From Siphonodentalium dalli (lineage: Eukaryota; Mollusca; Scaphopoda; Gadilida; Siphonodentaliidae), in NCBI GenBank assembly GCA_032622095.1, contig CP136062.1:202147959-202211958 (forward strand): DNA of 64,000 nt, read 5' to 3'. Of this stretch, positions 1 to 13,000 are shown one piece after another. Numbering within the stretch: position 1 is the first letter of the stretch; every line of letters begins with the position of its first letter. A program made the translations under genes and the position numbers. The notes beneath the pieces are model-generated. The model saw only the letters and a list, made by a program, of their open reading frames with translations. It was not told where the DNA came from and did not search any database.

Positions 1-210
1 GTCCGTATTAGGAAAGTACGATTACTTATCTCGACGATACAGAGACACTACTGCTAAACCACTGGTCTGACTGGACTAGTTTTAAACCAGAGATGACGAA
101 TGCGTCACTTAGACCTGCTATCTCGAGTTTAAACCACGGATTTAGCTGACTCACCTAGATATTTACGTAGACCAGGTTTAAACATAAGATGACGAATCCG
201 GCCAGAAGGT
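1..210 (-). repeat. Interspersed repeat with TTTAAACC motifs, cut by window edge
   Basis: The first ~210 bases are the reverse complement of a block at about 51530-51765. Shared landmarks are the AAGTACGATTA segment, GTTTAAACC-type motifs and the edge GATGACGAATCCGGCC, which reads GCCGGATTCGTCATC in the other copy. Each copy carries the GATTCGTCATCT...GGTTTAAACCTGGTC block twice, so it has internal repeats. The class is unknown; a short DNA-transposon derivative is possible. No coding capacity is seen. Confidence 0.7.
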
Positions 211-215
211 CTCTT

Positions 216-1740
216 GACTCTTCCCCAATGCCATTGCAATCCATAATGACCTGTCAAAATTGATTTTGTACCACAGGCTCAGTCCCAAATATGATCCACT
301 GACAATGTTAAAGAATGTCAATTATTACATTCTGCCCCACCTTGGAACTCTGCCTCCCTGTCGAGTGTTCCGGATTGATATCAACTTAAAAAAAATATAA
401 ACGCGTGTAGAATTACCAGATAAAATCATTATGATATATCTAGTGACCAGCTAATGCTATCCAATCGTGATTGACCGAAGTAACTTTCTCACATTTCTCT
501 TTACCAAAATCCAGTTAATGCATGAATCGCGAATACATCGGTATTTAGCAAAGAAATTATAGAAACACGTCCCTATATAAAATACGCTATCAACTCCAAA
601 ATGTAGCATGGTAGACCGAATTGGCAATAATTTCCTATCGAGCGACGTCTATCTATATGAAAGGGATAAAAAAAAAATACGCCGAATAAGATATCACTCC
701 TGACTATTTGTTATTAGATAATTTCCAATCTGACCGAATAAAGATATATAAGATATAAAGTGGATGACATACCGACTCAAATGTCTACCCGAATGAGGAT
801 ATGTGCAAATACATTATTATCCCGGTAGCTGCCCCGCGCACCACGACACTCGAGCTACAATATCAAACTAAGTTACTTCGAAGACGATAATTTCCACCAT
901 ATACTGCGACCTCGGTAATGGTTATGGTGGTTGTGCTTGTCCGTTGCAGCTGTATTCGCCGCTGCCCTAAATATCAAATGGACCAATTTATTCAACTTTT
1001 GTTATTGTTGTCAAAATTAATCCAAATATAAATACCAGTTGTAGGCAACAAATAAATCGCGATGAAATTATCATGCCGATTGTCATCACCCATCATCGTT
1101 ATGTATATATTTGCTTCATATTCTATGACTTCATTATATTTTCTTTCTTACTTACTTCCAACATGCCTGCTCAAATTCTAACCATTGATTCAAACTAGCA
1201 AGCATTTTCTGAACATTTTCACATCACGCACCATACTTCTTGGTCCATTTGTGGGGTGCCAGATATATATTAGTATAAGTATTGTAGCGTTTGTAGGGCC
1301 GAGGTTCAGTTCCTGCCCTATCCTGGTTTCAAACCACCGTCTGTAAATGTAGTTATCACTGCCGATTTTATTTCCAATTGTTTGGAGAGCTCCTTGAAGA
1401 TTAAACAAATAATTGAAAAATGTCATTACCAGAGTAACCAGCACATCAAGTAATCCCCTTGGCCTCATTATTACCTCCAGCATAATGCAAGTCTTGGACG
1501 CTGATACTTTAGACCTCGGAGTTCCGACCGTTTAGGTGTATACGCTATAATATCTTTCGATATTACCCGGGCACCATCCTTCGAAAGAAAGGTGTGGAAA
1601 TATAGAAAGGCTAACTTTTTACACGCAAATAGCTTACTCGAATGAGTAGACTGGGGTGACCTCAAATATCACACAACCAATGTAAATAAAGCAGTCAATA
1701 ACTTCCATACGGAATTCGTATCTCTAATGGAGATATCAAT
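216..1740. other. No gene seen (unique AT-rich DNA)
   Basis: Both strands hold only short open frames without recognisable domains. No tandem repeat or terminal inverted repeat was found here. Confidence 0.5.
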
Positions 1741-1744
1741 ACCA

Positions 1745-3330
1745 CAATCAACTGTAACCGTAAGAAAGAAGCTGACAAACAGCGTGACATAGTGAGACAA
1801 AAAGGCCCTGCAAATCAACAAGCCGGAATTATGAAGAAATTACAGAAATATCCGATATTACATTAACATGAAAAAACACGCGAAAATCAAATTGGACGAA
1901 CATTTGAAAGAGCGAATGAGAATCATCAAACATGAAAGTCTTCTCCAGAACAATAAACTACCTCCTGAATAAGAAAAAAGAAATCTAAGAATAGCTCCAC
2001 TGGTAGTATAACAGCAAACGGCCGCACAATTGGAACAAATGGTGCTGTAATAGCAGTAATACTAAATAAGAGCTTTACTGCAAATTCAACCATCAATGAC
2101 TCCAAACATGACCTCCCAATCTTTCCGAAGCGTTGCAAAAATAATGCCAAATTTCAATTTTACAGAATCTGACGTAGAATCGTCTATACAACCATTCAAA
2201 CTGAACAAAGCCCATGGATATGACGGGATAAGTGTTAAAATGCTCCGCGACAAAGCAAACTATATTGTACGCCCATTGGTTCTTATATTTAGAAAATTAA
2301 TTAACGCACCGACGTACCCGGCAGCATAGATGTTTGCAAACGTCATTCCTATTTTCAAGAAAGATGATCCTGCTGATTCGAATAACTATCGCCCAATTTC
2401 CCTTTCATACCGTGCCTTTTTATAAAATCTTTGATAAAGTGGTTCTGAAACAGATGTGAGAATTCTTTATTAAAACAAAACTCCTGTACGTCCATCAATC
2501 GGGTTTTCTCCCAGGCCATAAGACAACATTAGTTAGTAGACTTATATCATAACCTGTGCCAATCCCTTGATAAAGGTCTATTTACCTGTTCCATATTTTG
2601 CTATATCTATAAAGCATTCGAAAGAGTTTGGCACAGTGGACTGATTCATAAGTTATGCGTTTATGGTTTAGAAGGAAAACATATTGACAACTTAATAATC
2701 GAAAACAAAGAGTATTAGTCAATGGTGTTTATTCCGAATATGAGGTCCTCCCTCCAGATGTGCCGCATGGCTCGATTATTGGACACTTCCTCTTCCTTGT
2801 TTATATTAATGACTTACAATATAGAATCTGATACGAGGGTGTATGCTAATGAGACTTGCATTACGAACATCCATTATGACATCAAATTATTAGAAACCAC
2901 TATGAATATTGATATTGGAAAAATATCGACGTGGTCCCGAAAATGTTTGGTCAGATTTAACCCGACAAAACGATTAGAATTTTCTTCTCTTTAATGCCCC
3001 CGAAAACTAAATACCTAGATCTTAATTTCGCTGATGATATAATATCGTTTGTTGACACCCATGATCACCTTGGTCTGAACTACAATCAAACCTCAATTGG
3101 AATGCACACATGGAAGGCCTGGTAAGTCGGATTGCATCTCGAATAGCTCAACTAAGGCGCCTGAAGTATCAACTTGACACAAAAATAATTGAAAGTATCT
3201 ATAAAACGTATATATTACCCCTTTGTAATTACTTAGACGTAGTGTGGGACAGCGCACCACAGTAGGCATCTCATAGATAAGCTCGATCGACTACACATTG
3301 AAGCTACTGGGTAGAATATCAGTGGCACCA
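1745..3330 (+). pseudogene. Decayed non-LTR retrotransposon ORF2 (reverse transcriptase) fragment
   Basis: Pieces of a LINE reverse transcriptase can be read in order across different frames. They are a NKAHGYDGISVKML-type block near 2200, a PIFKKDDPADSNNYRPISL block (RT motif 1-2 region) near 2340-2405, YKAFERVWHSGLIHKL near 2605-2655, an INDLQ block near 2810, and a thumb-like stretch (LNWNAHMEGLVSRIASRIAQ, then LRRLKYQLDTKIIESIYKTY) near 3095-3225 ending in LPLCNYLDVVWD. The order and spacing match CR1/jockey-group LINEs. Stops and frameshifts separate the pieces, the FADD/YADD catalytic block is not intact, and neither the endonuclease nor a 5' end is visible. It is a dead, 5'-truncated copy. 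Confidence 0.8.
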
Positions 3331-3394
3331 ATCGCTCTTCTATCTAATGACACAGTTCTACAGGAAGTGGGGTGGCCTTCTCAGATCAGCCTGT

Positions 3395-3612
3395 TCTCCC
3401 AAAAAATCGGTAGATAATCTGCTTAGAATCACCTCATTTTGAGTCGATAATCAACCCACGACTATTTAGGTGTATGCCATTTAACATGTAGCTGTAGCCT
3501 GCGCAATAAAATGAAATAACGGCTATGACTCCATTATCTGCTTATTTCAGAATCAAATAATCAGTTTATATACCTATTTCACTTTTATAGGTCGATTATG
3601 TGCGTAATCGCG
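3395..3612 (+). repeat. MITE-like repeat, ATTATCGACTC family, internally deleted copy 1
   Basis: This shares GATAATCTGCTTAGAATC, TCATTTTGAGTCGATAAT, ACGAAATAACGGCTATGACT-type and TAGGTCGATTATGTGCG blocks with copies near 16240-16570 and, inverted, 30573-30895. Compared with those two it lacks roughly 100 bp in the middle. Both ends carry GATAATCTGC / TCGATTATGTG-like sequence. It looks non-autonomous; the superfamily is unknown. Confidence 0.65.
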
Positions 3613-3619
3613 CGAGGAA

Positions 3620-3955
3620 ATATGTTGGACAGATACACAATCTACAACTAGTCTATAAAAGTAAAAAAGTACAATCCCCATTCTATTTATCATCTACACT
3701 CCCTCTAGAGCAAAAGAGGTGTCGTGTTACAACTTGAGGCGACCCGGTAATGTTTATTCATATTACTGTAATACAGAACATTACAAAAAGTTATTTTTCC
3801 GACAGCAACCACTAAGTGGAATAAACTTCTTAAAAAATAATCACTGACGTTGGCCAATATTCGATATTTGAAACTAATTTGCAAGTTGGACCCCACAACT
3901 GCCCCCCCTTTCCAATTTACGCAGGACAACACAACATCATGCATTATCGCATAGG
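3620..3955. other. No gene seen; spacer before minisatellite
   Basis: Unique sequence between a MITE-like repeat and the 36-bp array. The open frame running through it on the minus strand is only an extension of the array's open frames. Confidence 0.5.
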
Positions 3956-3960
3956 GAAAT

Positions 3961-5273
3961 AGATGTAGCGAAGTCCGCTCTGACATGTTTAACAGTGTAT
4001 GTAACGAAGTCCGCTCTGACATGTTTAACAGTGTATGTAGCGAAGTCCGCTCTGACATGTTTAACAGTGTATGTAGCGAAGTCCGCTCTGACATGTTTAA
4101 CAGTGTATGTAGCGAAGTCCGCTCTGACATGTTTAACAGTGTATGTAGCGAAGTCCGCTCTGACATGTTTAACAGTGTATGTAGCGAAGTCCGCTCTGAC
4201 ATGTTTAACAGTGTATGTAGCGAAGTCCGCTCTGACATGTTTAACAGTGTATAGATGTAGCGAAGTCCGCTCTGACATGTTTAACAGTGTATGATGTAGC
4301 GAAGTCCGCTCTGACATGTTTAACAGTGTATAGATGTAGCGAAGTCCGCTCTGACATGTTTAACAGTGTATAGATGAAGTCCGCTCTGACATGTTTAACA
4401 GTGTATGTAGCGAAGTCCGCTCTGACATGTTTAACAGTGTATAGATGTAGCGAAGTCCGCTCTGACATGTTTAACAGTGTATGTAGCGAAGTCCGCTCTG
4501 ACATGTTTAACAGTGTATAGATGTAGCGAAGTCCGCTCTGACATGTTTAACAGTGTATGTAGCGAAGTCCGCTCTGACATGTTTAACAGTGTATAGATGT
4601 AGCGAAGTCCGCTCTGACATGTTTAACAGTGTATGTAGCGAAGTCCGCTCTGACATGTTTAACAATGTATAGATGTAGCGAAGTCCGCTCTGACATGTTT
4701 AACAGTGTATAGATGTAGCGAAGTCCGCTCTGACATGTTTAACAGTGTATAGATGTAGCGAAGTCCGCTCTGACATGTTTAACAGTGTATGTAGCGAAGT
4801 CCGCTCTGACATGTTTAACAGTGTATGTAGCGAAGTCCGCTCTGGCATTTTTAACAGTGTATGTAGCGAAGTCCGCTCTGACATGTTTAACAGTGTATGT
4901 AGCGAAGTCCGCTCTGACATGTTTAACAGTGTATGTAGCGAAGTCCGCTCTGACATGTTTAACAGTGTATGTAGCGAAGTCCGCTCTGACATGTTTAACA
5001 GTGTATAGATGTAGCGAAGTCCGCTCTGACATGTTTAACAGTGTATGATGTAGCGAAGTCCGCTCTGACATGTTTAACAGTGTGTAGATGTAGCGACGTC
5101 CGCTCTGACATGTTTAACAGTGTATAGATGAAGTCCGCTCTGACATGTTTAACAGTGTATGTAGCGAAGTCCGCTCTCACATGTTTAACAGTGTATAGAT
5201 GTAGCGAAGTCCGCTCTGACATGTTTAACAGTGTATGTAGCGAAGTCCGCTCTGACATGTTTAACAGTGTATG
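3961..5273. repeat. 36-bp minisatellite, about 35 units, with length variants
   Basis: About 35 copies of a unit containing GAAGTCCGCTCTGACATGTT followed by TAACAGTGT. The basic period is 36 bp; variants of about 35, 39 and 40 bp arise from AGAT or GAT additions or loss of GTAGC. Sequence identity between units is very high, with a few single changes (for example a TCTGGCATTTTT unit near 4845). Since 36 is a multiple of three, four or more frames stay open on both strands; this explains the repetitive ORFs and is not evidence of a protein. A stretch of variant units near 4241-4504 recurs at 4995-5258. Confidence 0.95.
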
Positions 5274-5487
5274 CGGCCCCTTTTATCAATCTAAGCGTGA
5301 CTTCTTCGTTCGTTGATAGATTGACTTGCAAAAGCCTTCAAATTCTCAACATAAACGAACTTCTTTTCGGAATACCATATATCTCGTCCTATAGTAATAA
5401 GAAACTGTTCGATATAAGTCAGCAATATATTGTAGCAACAAAATAAAATAGAACAGATGGCAGACATGTAATCTAAAATACTGAAGA

Positions 5488-5766
5488 GGTGTGACCAGCC
5501 GATTGATTGCGGCGCGTAAACTTGACCACCCGCCTTGAAGAGATTGATGCCCACGAGCTAAGCCGTATCCGCAGGTCGATGCCTCATGTGATGCGGCCAC
5601 CAGCGTACCTCCAGGACTCCTACACCACGCATCACGGTGTGAACCCCCACGACAAACAGGGTGCCACATCAGGGGATTCTTACACTCGTAGTGGGGTGGT
5701 AGGCATATTCTACCCGGGCCACACGGGGAGGGTCGTTCTGATGCCCACACTGGGAGGGGCGTTTTG
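5488..5766 (+). repeat. Interspersed repeat of unknown class, copy 1
   Basis: A block starting near AGCCGATTGATTG and ending near CATATTCTACCC is repeated in the same orientation, more diverged, at about 34578-34850. Shared islands include CCACCCGCCTT, TAAGCCRTRYCCGYAGGTCGATG, and AGGGGATTCTTACACTCGTAG-like sequence. It is GC-rich relative to its surroundings. No terminal repeats, RNA polymerase III boxes or protein match are recognised. Confidence 0.65.
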
Positions 5767-5769
5767 AAG

Positions 5770-6340
5770 CTCTATACTGTGATATTCGGGTTGGTAAATT
5801 TAGTTATATTTTAGAGGGCGAATTCTTAATTGTCATTTTCTGTATGCATGCTCAGTGACAGTTATCTGATAACTAAAGGTCATGACCAAATTTTATTTGT
5901 TTCTACTCCCCCAACTTACTCATCGTACAACACACTTAAATACTATTTGGTTTATTAAAATATTGCTTCATGTTGAATATTTCTCCTTTTATTCCAATAT
6001 ATATATATACATATTGTCCTTAAAATGAAAATGTCGTCGCGAGTCTGTGGGTTTTTTCTTTGGTAGGAATGGAGTGGACAAACAATATAACTTTTATTTT
6101 GAACCTTAGTTCAATAGCATTAAGTGGATTGTGCCACAAAAATGAGTTTCAAATCGGGAATGTGGGTCAAGATTTCGTTCAAGATATCAGTGCCCAATAC
6201 AAGTTTTAATTGTTAACATTTGTGACAGAAATGAAAATATGTGACATTCTTTGAAAAAACAGAGTTACATGACAAGTCTAACAATAGCAATGTCATTTAT
6301 AGTTGAAATGTTAAAGGTACTTGATTAAAATTATGATTCA
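5770..6340. other. No gene seen
   Basis: AT-rich spacer with a short (AT)n run near 6000. Nothing else recognisable. Confidence 0.5.
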
Positions 6341-6349
6341 TGACATGAT

Positions 6350-7016
6350 CAGTGTTCGCGCTGTCAGTGGCCAAATTGGCCATTTTTTTCTCGAAATTGG
6401 CCGATGAAAATGGAAACCCAAAATTTATTTTGTAACGGGATCGTTGATTGAATTGTGACGACTGTACAAAGGGGACAAGGTATGCTCTAACATTTAATCA
6501 GCCGTTTCAAATACTATTGGATTTAAAACACTAATCGTCAAAACGGTTAATATGGTCATTGGTTATGTAATTTTGTGTTGATTACTTAACTCAATGGCTT
6601 GTCAGTTACGTAATATATCATAAACTACCGGCGTATACTAACAACCTGGCTTCACATAAACTGTTTGAATACAATAGATATTCAACATTTATCACCACAC
6701 GATAATAAGCAACTTGTTTTATCTGGGCGAAAATATATAGCGATGGCAACTAACACAGCTCATTACTTTATTAGTTGGCGACCATTGTGTCAGCGACAAA
6801 GACTTATTGCACTTGGTTACGCGGATTTATGTGATTATAATTGTAAAGAATGTTAGTTTCATGTTTGCGTATTTCGCTTTAAATTTAATCGTGAACCGCC
6901 CAGAAAATGAGGATTTAATTTGACCGAAGTGTTTTGAATTTGGCCAAAGTATTTTTTAATTCGGCCAATAATGTTTTCATTTGCCCAAAAGATTTTTCGT
7001 TCCATCGCGAACACTG
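6350..7016. mobile_element. hAT-type MITE with 8-bp target duplication
   Basis: The left end CAGTGTTCGCG (6350-6360) and right end CGCGAACACTG (7006-7016) are perfect 11-bp terminal inverted repeats of the CAGTG type found in hAT elements. Flanking octamers are GACATGAT (6342-6349) and GACATGAG (7017-7024), 7 of 8 identical, matching the 8-bp duplication hAT transposases make. Several TTGGCC motifs cluster just inside each end (for example GGCCAAATTGGCC near 6370, and TTGGCCAAAG and TCGGCCAATA near 6935-6970), as expected of subterminal transposase sites. There is no internal transposase, so it is non-autonomous. It sits just beyond the 3' end of a decayed hAT transposase. Confidence 0.85.
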
Positions 7017-7089
7017 GACATGAGTTCCTATTCTTATCAGGAAACCATGTTTCTACAATTGCTTCCACAGCTTCGTCGTCTAACTGTTT

Positions 7090-9114
7090 TGGTCGATTCA
7101 GACATAATCAAACATAATCAGGTTGGTTTGATTCAAATGTGTCCTCAACGGACCACGGATAATGTTCATCACTGAAAATCCCGGTTCGACACTGGCAGTC
7201 GGTGTTGATTAGTAAAGCCAACTCTAAAAACTTAAAACATTGTACATATTCACAACCATTTGTTTCAGATTCTTATACACTTTGGTTGCATCTACATGGA
7301 TATATGTGTCAACATTCAGGTCCTTCAGATATATCCATTCGAACCATTTGAGCTCAGATCAGCCTCACACTGTCTAGTTTCTAATTTAAATTCAGTTGTG
7401 AAGTCAGTCATCTCGGTTTAGACGGACGCCTTGTTAATAGGAGGTTCAGGAGTGATATGTCATAATCTATGATTTCATCCACCCTTGTATTTCCTAAGAA
7501 ATTAGTTAAAATTTCAAAGTTCTTATGTCATCCACCATATCCATATTAGAGGTAAACACATCGAAACTGTCAAGTATTTCTTTGGTAGTAGATGTTGCAT
7601 TAAGGTGATCATTTAATGCATGCAGAAAGGATTTGGCTGTTCCCTCAACAAATATGACAATGACATCAATGGGTTAATCATAAATAAACTCATTGTGTCA
7701 TCGCAAGCTGCGTGTCAATTCCATGCACTTCCTCGAGAACTCATACACTTTCAAAGCTTGTGAAAAGTACTTGGCTGATGATCAGTTCTCCTTTAGTTTC
7801 AACATTGAATCCTTTCGTTTGTTGTATCTTACAGCTATGACGTTGTAACTTAGAATTCACATCAACGGACTTCACATCAACAAGTACATCTGCGGCTAGC
7901 AACAACATTAAGGAAACATTGAGTAGTTGATCTCGACAACCTTTAATTTCAGGCCCCATCTAGATATAACCCTCGAAAATGCATCCACATGACTAAGCCA
8001 TCTGGTATGACAAGCTTTGAGAATGTCGACCGTTTTCTGTCAGTCTGCTTCTTGTGGTGTGATGAATAATGAGGCTTTTACACTTGAATATTTGAAAAGT
8101 TTCCAAACAAACAAAGCTTCAAGTTTCTTCGGCTGCAGACATGCTTTCATCAAATGGACTAAGACGAGGGCAAGTCGATGCTTTCTGAAATTGATATAAA
8201 TTACATTTGGAGCCATGTAACGAATTCTAAGCTGCAAACCAGTTTTTTCATATCAGTTTTTGTGTGCCGTCGAAGCCTGTAAATCGGATACTTGCAGGTT
8301 GGAAGTCAGCATATCAACCTCAGCATATCAACAATTTTATTCAACAAGGCTCCCTTTTCCCCAACGATAATTGTAATTCCAATTCAATCTTCATTCACAT
8401 CATTTGTAATAGCATATATACTTAACGAACAAATATTGTCAGTTGTGATCTGCATCTTTCAGTATTACTTTCACATGCAAGGAGAGGGAATCCAGAGCAA
8501 CATGTGAGCCTGTCAGGCGTTTCTTGTTCAATATGATCATTGATCACACACAGGAAGCCACAAGCGCGTGTTGCAGACAAATTTGAAGTATTTGATGTCA
8601 TGGTGCGAACATGTTGTTCCAGATCTGGTTCGCCAAGATCAATAGTAATGAACTTCAGTGTCCTCAAAATGTTGCTCCACAGCTAATTTCTTGCATACTA
8701 ATAATAAACAACTTTAACCAGTTTCCCTATGACTGCGTTTACTTGCATTATTGGTTTACGTCTGATGTGATAATGCACTACGCGTTCGTGTGAGAACATT
8801 TCCCCTGCCCAACATATCCTTACTATCAGTTTGGTTTCTCATGGAAGTCCTGTGCTTGATTCATGGGTGTCCATGACTTTCCTGGGATGATCACCAACCT
8901 TCATCGACTTCTTCATCCATGTATCATCACCAGAAGTCCCAAAGCGCTCACATGCTTTGCACATCCAAACCTTGTTAAGATCACCATAATGCAGCGAGTT
9001 GTAGGTCGCCATCCATTGCAACCGGAACGCTTTCTTCCTCCTATTGCCAACACCGCCATTTTCACCGTCTGAAAAAGCTACACTCACAACACTGTCACGG
9101 TTGTCATGGTACAC
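7090..9114 (-). pseudogene. Decayed hAT transposase
   Basis: Read on the minus strand, N-terminal first. Around 9030-8850 there is a KKAFRLQWMATYNSL...WMCKACERFG...WMKKS segment resembling the TTF/BED-like zinc finger at the start of many hAT proteins. Near 8170-8060 is a KHRLALVLVHLMKA...FVWKLFKYSSVK block equivalent to the HCxAHRLxL region. Near 7640-7545 is HALNDHLNATSTTKEILDSF, then DVFTSNMDMVDD. Near 7170-7090 is a TASVEPGFSVMNIIRGPLRT-like block matching the C-terminal hAT dimerisation motif (SxxxERxFSxxNxIxTxxR). The pieces lie in different frames with many stops. It probably encoded the mobilising enzyme of an old hAT family; whether it is related to the adjacent MITE cannot be told. 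Confidence 0.8.
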
Positions 9115-9119
9115 ACCAG

Positions 9120-10070
9120 GTGGTCATCAGTCTCAATCGATGACCGTGGGTGATTGACGGTAATGTACTTGCGATTAGACATTGGTATGATTTGTTTGTC
9201 TTGGTCTTTTCTGTGATATACCATCGACAGCGGAACTGACGGCATAACTCTGCCCAGTCTGGTTGTCGTGTTCGACTTCAGAATAAGATCTATGATTACT
9301 CTTACTAGGTATTGAGAAAAGTTTTGTAATGGGATTATTAATTGATGAACTCAAAGTTAAGATGAACTACTTAAACGAGCCGAACGATGTGTGGCTGCTG
9401 ACTTGTGACTGTTACCACTCGTTTTAGGTCGCGGCATTGTTGATTTACTATTAAAAAAACCGACACGAAAACTTACGGATTACGTTTTAAATTGTACCTA
9501 CGAAATTACGTACCAATATTAATGTACGCACCGCGTTCGTTAAAATACGTCGTCGGTAATAAGAAATGCTAACTTAACATTCGTTATTATATTCTTTTTC
9601 TGTGGGTACATAAATTGTTTGTTAATGGTCCGCATATTCAAGAATCCGGTTCATCGTGGGCTAATTCCATGTTTTCATAACCAGTTACCTCTAACAGGAA
9701 GTTTGCGAACACTCTACTTTCGTTTATAATGCGAACTGATCAATTCGATTTTCGATGTTTTTGGTAATACAATCTTACTAATTATAACACGCACATTTTT
9801 ATCATAACAGTCTTGTGTGACAAATCACGCGATAGAGTATACGTATACTCTAATCGACAGGTAGAAAGGTCATTCATTGTTGGTTGCCGATATCTACAAA
9901 ATACAGTTAGTTTGGGGGCCCAAACCCATTTAACGGGTCCGAATATGGGATAGATTAGTCCCTGGGTATGTGTACTTGTTATCAACATATAACTGGTTAA
10001 TGCTGGTAAGATAAAAAAAAATTACCTTTGGAAAATTTGACTAATTTGTTCAACTCAAATCGGACAGTGG
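9120..10070. other. No gene seen
   Basis: Spacer between the hAT relic and the LINE tail. GCGAACACTC near 9704-9713 resembles the hAT terminal repeat and could mark the other end of the old transposase-bearing element, but no matching target duplication was found. Confidence 0.4.
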
Positions 10071-10072
10071 AT

Positions 10073-13000
10073 AATACAATACAATACAATAATTAATTTG
10101 TATAGCGCTCAATATTATGAGTACATATTCAAAGGCGCTTTACATTACATCGAGCTCATTACCTAATCAGCATAATACATGTACATGCACATGCACATAT
10201 ATCTAGGAATTAAATGCTACATCAAAGAGATATGTTTTGAGGCCGGTCTTAAACTTATTTAAATCAGTGAATATTTTCAAGTGAGGTGGAATGCTATTCC
10301 ATAGATGTGGACCTGCAAATGAAAATGCCCTATCGCCAAACGTTTTCTGTTTGTTGAAAGGAATGTACAAAAGCATACTACTATCAGATCGTAATTCATA
10401 TGTACACACATTTCTGTATTTGATCATATCCTGTATATACAATGGTGACATGTTATTACGAGATTTGAATACAAGCAAAATAATTTTGAACATGATTCGA
10501 TACTCCACTGGCAGCCAGTGTAATTGCTTGAGAACTGGAGTTATATGTTCATGCCGAGGAGTGTATGATACAACTCGCGCCGTAGCGTTTAGCACTTTTT
10601 GCAGGCGATCACACTGGTAATCCGGTAGTCCATACAGTAAATAATTACAGTAATCTAAGTGTGACGTGACAAAAGCATGGACCAATGTCTTAGTTGAGTC
10701 TACAGCGAGGCATTGTCTAATTTGCCGGATTTTGTATAAACCTCTGAACGCCTTCTTACGCATATTAGAGATGTGGTTATCCATTGTCATGTTTGTGTCA
10801 AAATACGATCCCAGGTTGCGAACAGTGTCCTTTGTTGGTATGTCGGCGTCCGCCACATGAATTGAACTGATGTTGACTTTCTGAAGTTGTTGTCGAGAAC
10901 CAATGATTATGCATTCAGTCTTATCGTCATTTATCATGAGTCGGTTGGTAATCATCCACGCTCTCATGTCCACAATACAGTTCTCCACAATTTGACGTGC
11001 TTTAGTTTCGCCTCTCTCTGTCGGTCGAAATGAAAAGTAGATTTGGGTATCATCTGCATAGCCGTGAACATCGGGGAGGTGACTTTCAACCACTGAGAAT
11101 AATTTCGAAATGTAGAATAAGAACAGCACGGATCCAAGACAACTTCCTTGTGGAACTCCGCACTCGATGGGGAAATTTGTAGACTTTGAGCCATTAATGG
11201 ATATTTGCTGTGATCGGTTCGCGAGGTAAGATTTCAACCAGATAGCTGCAGTGCCGCGAACACCAAAGTCAGATTGTAGAGTATCTAGAAGAATATCATG
11301 GCGGACGGTGTCGAAAGCAGCGCTCAAATCTAGTAGCACAAGCAGAGTGACCTTTCTTGTTTCCATGCTGCAGAGAATATCATTTTGGACTTGAAGCAGC
11401 GAGAAGTGTTTATTGGAAGAGGTGCATGTTGTTAGCTGTGCCGAATAAGTTGGTCTATCACTGCCTTTTCGCACAATTTAGAAATGAAGGATAGGTTGCT
11501 GACGGGTCGGAAGTTCTTGAAAACAAGGTCAGCACCGAATTTATTGAGAAGAGGGTGAACTATGGCTGTTTTCCAGCTACTGGGAACATGTCCTTGGCTT
11601 AATGATAGATTTATCAACTGGGTGATGATAGGTATCAGGGAATCACATTTCTTGAGTAGCGTTGTTGGTATAGGATCGAGTTCACAAGATGCACTTGAAG
11701 AGCGTTTGATGATTTTAACGACGTCAAGGTCGAGATCGTCGAATGTTGTGAACGTTTCCGTGGCTTCCTCTTTGTCGACACAAGGCGCTTTCACGGTGAT
11801 GTTGTCAATCTTCTTTTGGATAAGCTCTATCGTTTCAGAAAAGAATTCACCAAACTGCTCCGCCAATTGTCCATTCGGTTTCTCCTCACACATCTTTTTC
11901 ACAACTTTGAAAAGTTGCCTGGTGTCACCTTTGTACTTGTTGATAGAGTCGGTGTAGTGTGACTTCCGGGCTTCCTTTAGTTGATTGGAGAATTCGGGCA
12001 TCACAGTACGATCTTTCATGCTCTGCAGACGTGGCTCGGTCCTCTCCTTTTTTCTCCGGTCGGCTTTGAGTACTTTCAGGTTGTCGTTGAACCAGGGTAG
12101 CGTTGGACGCACGACCATTGTTTTGGTCTTAGTTGGTGCATGTTGGTCTAGCAGCTGGGATAACGTGTTGTTGTAACAAGACACAAGTCCATTTAAATCA
12201 GTCCATTGTTGTTTATGCAGATCTGATTCTTTGATGTCACTGTCGAATTTCTCAATATTGATGTTGTTAATTTTGCGGAAAGTCACAGTTTTCTTTGTCA
12301 ACTTCGGTCTGAGGGTGCTGATTGTGCAGTCCACAAAGGAATGATCTGAGAGTTTAGTTGTCACGGTTGGTGTGGTTATGGAAAAGTCGTCAGAACATCT
12401 GGTGATGATGAGGTCTAGAATATGTCCAGATTCATGTGTAGTAGTTGTGACGTGTTGTGTCAGTCCATACGAATCTAGGAGTTTGTCAAAGTTTCGAGCA
12501 GTAGCGTCGTTAACATCATCGACATGAATGTTGAAGTCACCGCAGATGATGAGTTTTTCTGGACACACAACCAACGATTCAAGATATTCTTTGAATTCCT
12601 TTAAGAATGTGCAGGTTGTGACTGGATGGTTGTCAGAAAACGGAGGACGATATATGCAAACGGCACGCAGAACATCGTTGTGTAGTTTAAGTTTCCACTC
12701 GAGGAATTCAAACGAGGATTTTTCCCCGCTGGTTGATGACATCAGTTTTATGTTTTCTCTACACATCAAAGCAACACCACCGCCAGTTCTGTCGGATGGT
12801 CATGGAGCACTTTTGAAAATATATCCATCACAGCAAAGAGACGAGATTGTCACGGTATCATTATCGTTTAGCCAGGTCTCTGTAACCATGCAAATGTCTA
12901 TGCTGTTGTTGACTACATGCTCTAGAAAGTCGGGCATTTTTTTCCTCAGAGATCTTGAAACCACATGTAGCTGGTCATGTGAAAGTTGGTCATCATCGGT

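Noticed and set aside
3705-5258. Long repetitive open frames (MSERTSLHTLLN, NVCSEVRSDMF and similar) on both strands
   Set aside because: They arise from a 36-bp unit with no stop in several frames. All frames and both strands are open alike, and the length variants shift frame freely, so there is no coding constraint.
3961-5273. CRISPR-like array of 36-bp repeats
   Set aside because: There are no spacers: units are contiguous. The surrounding DNA is eukaryotic transposon sequence.
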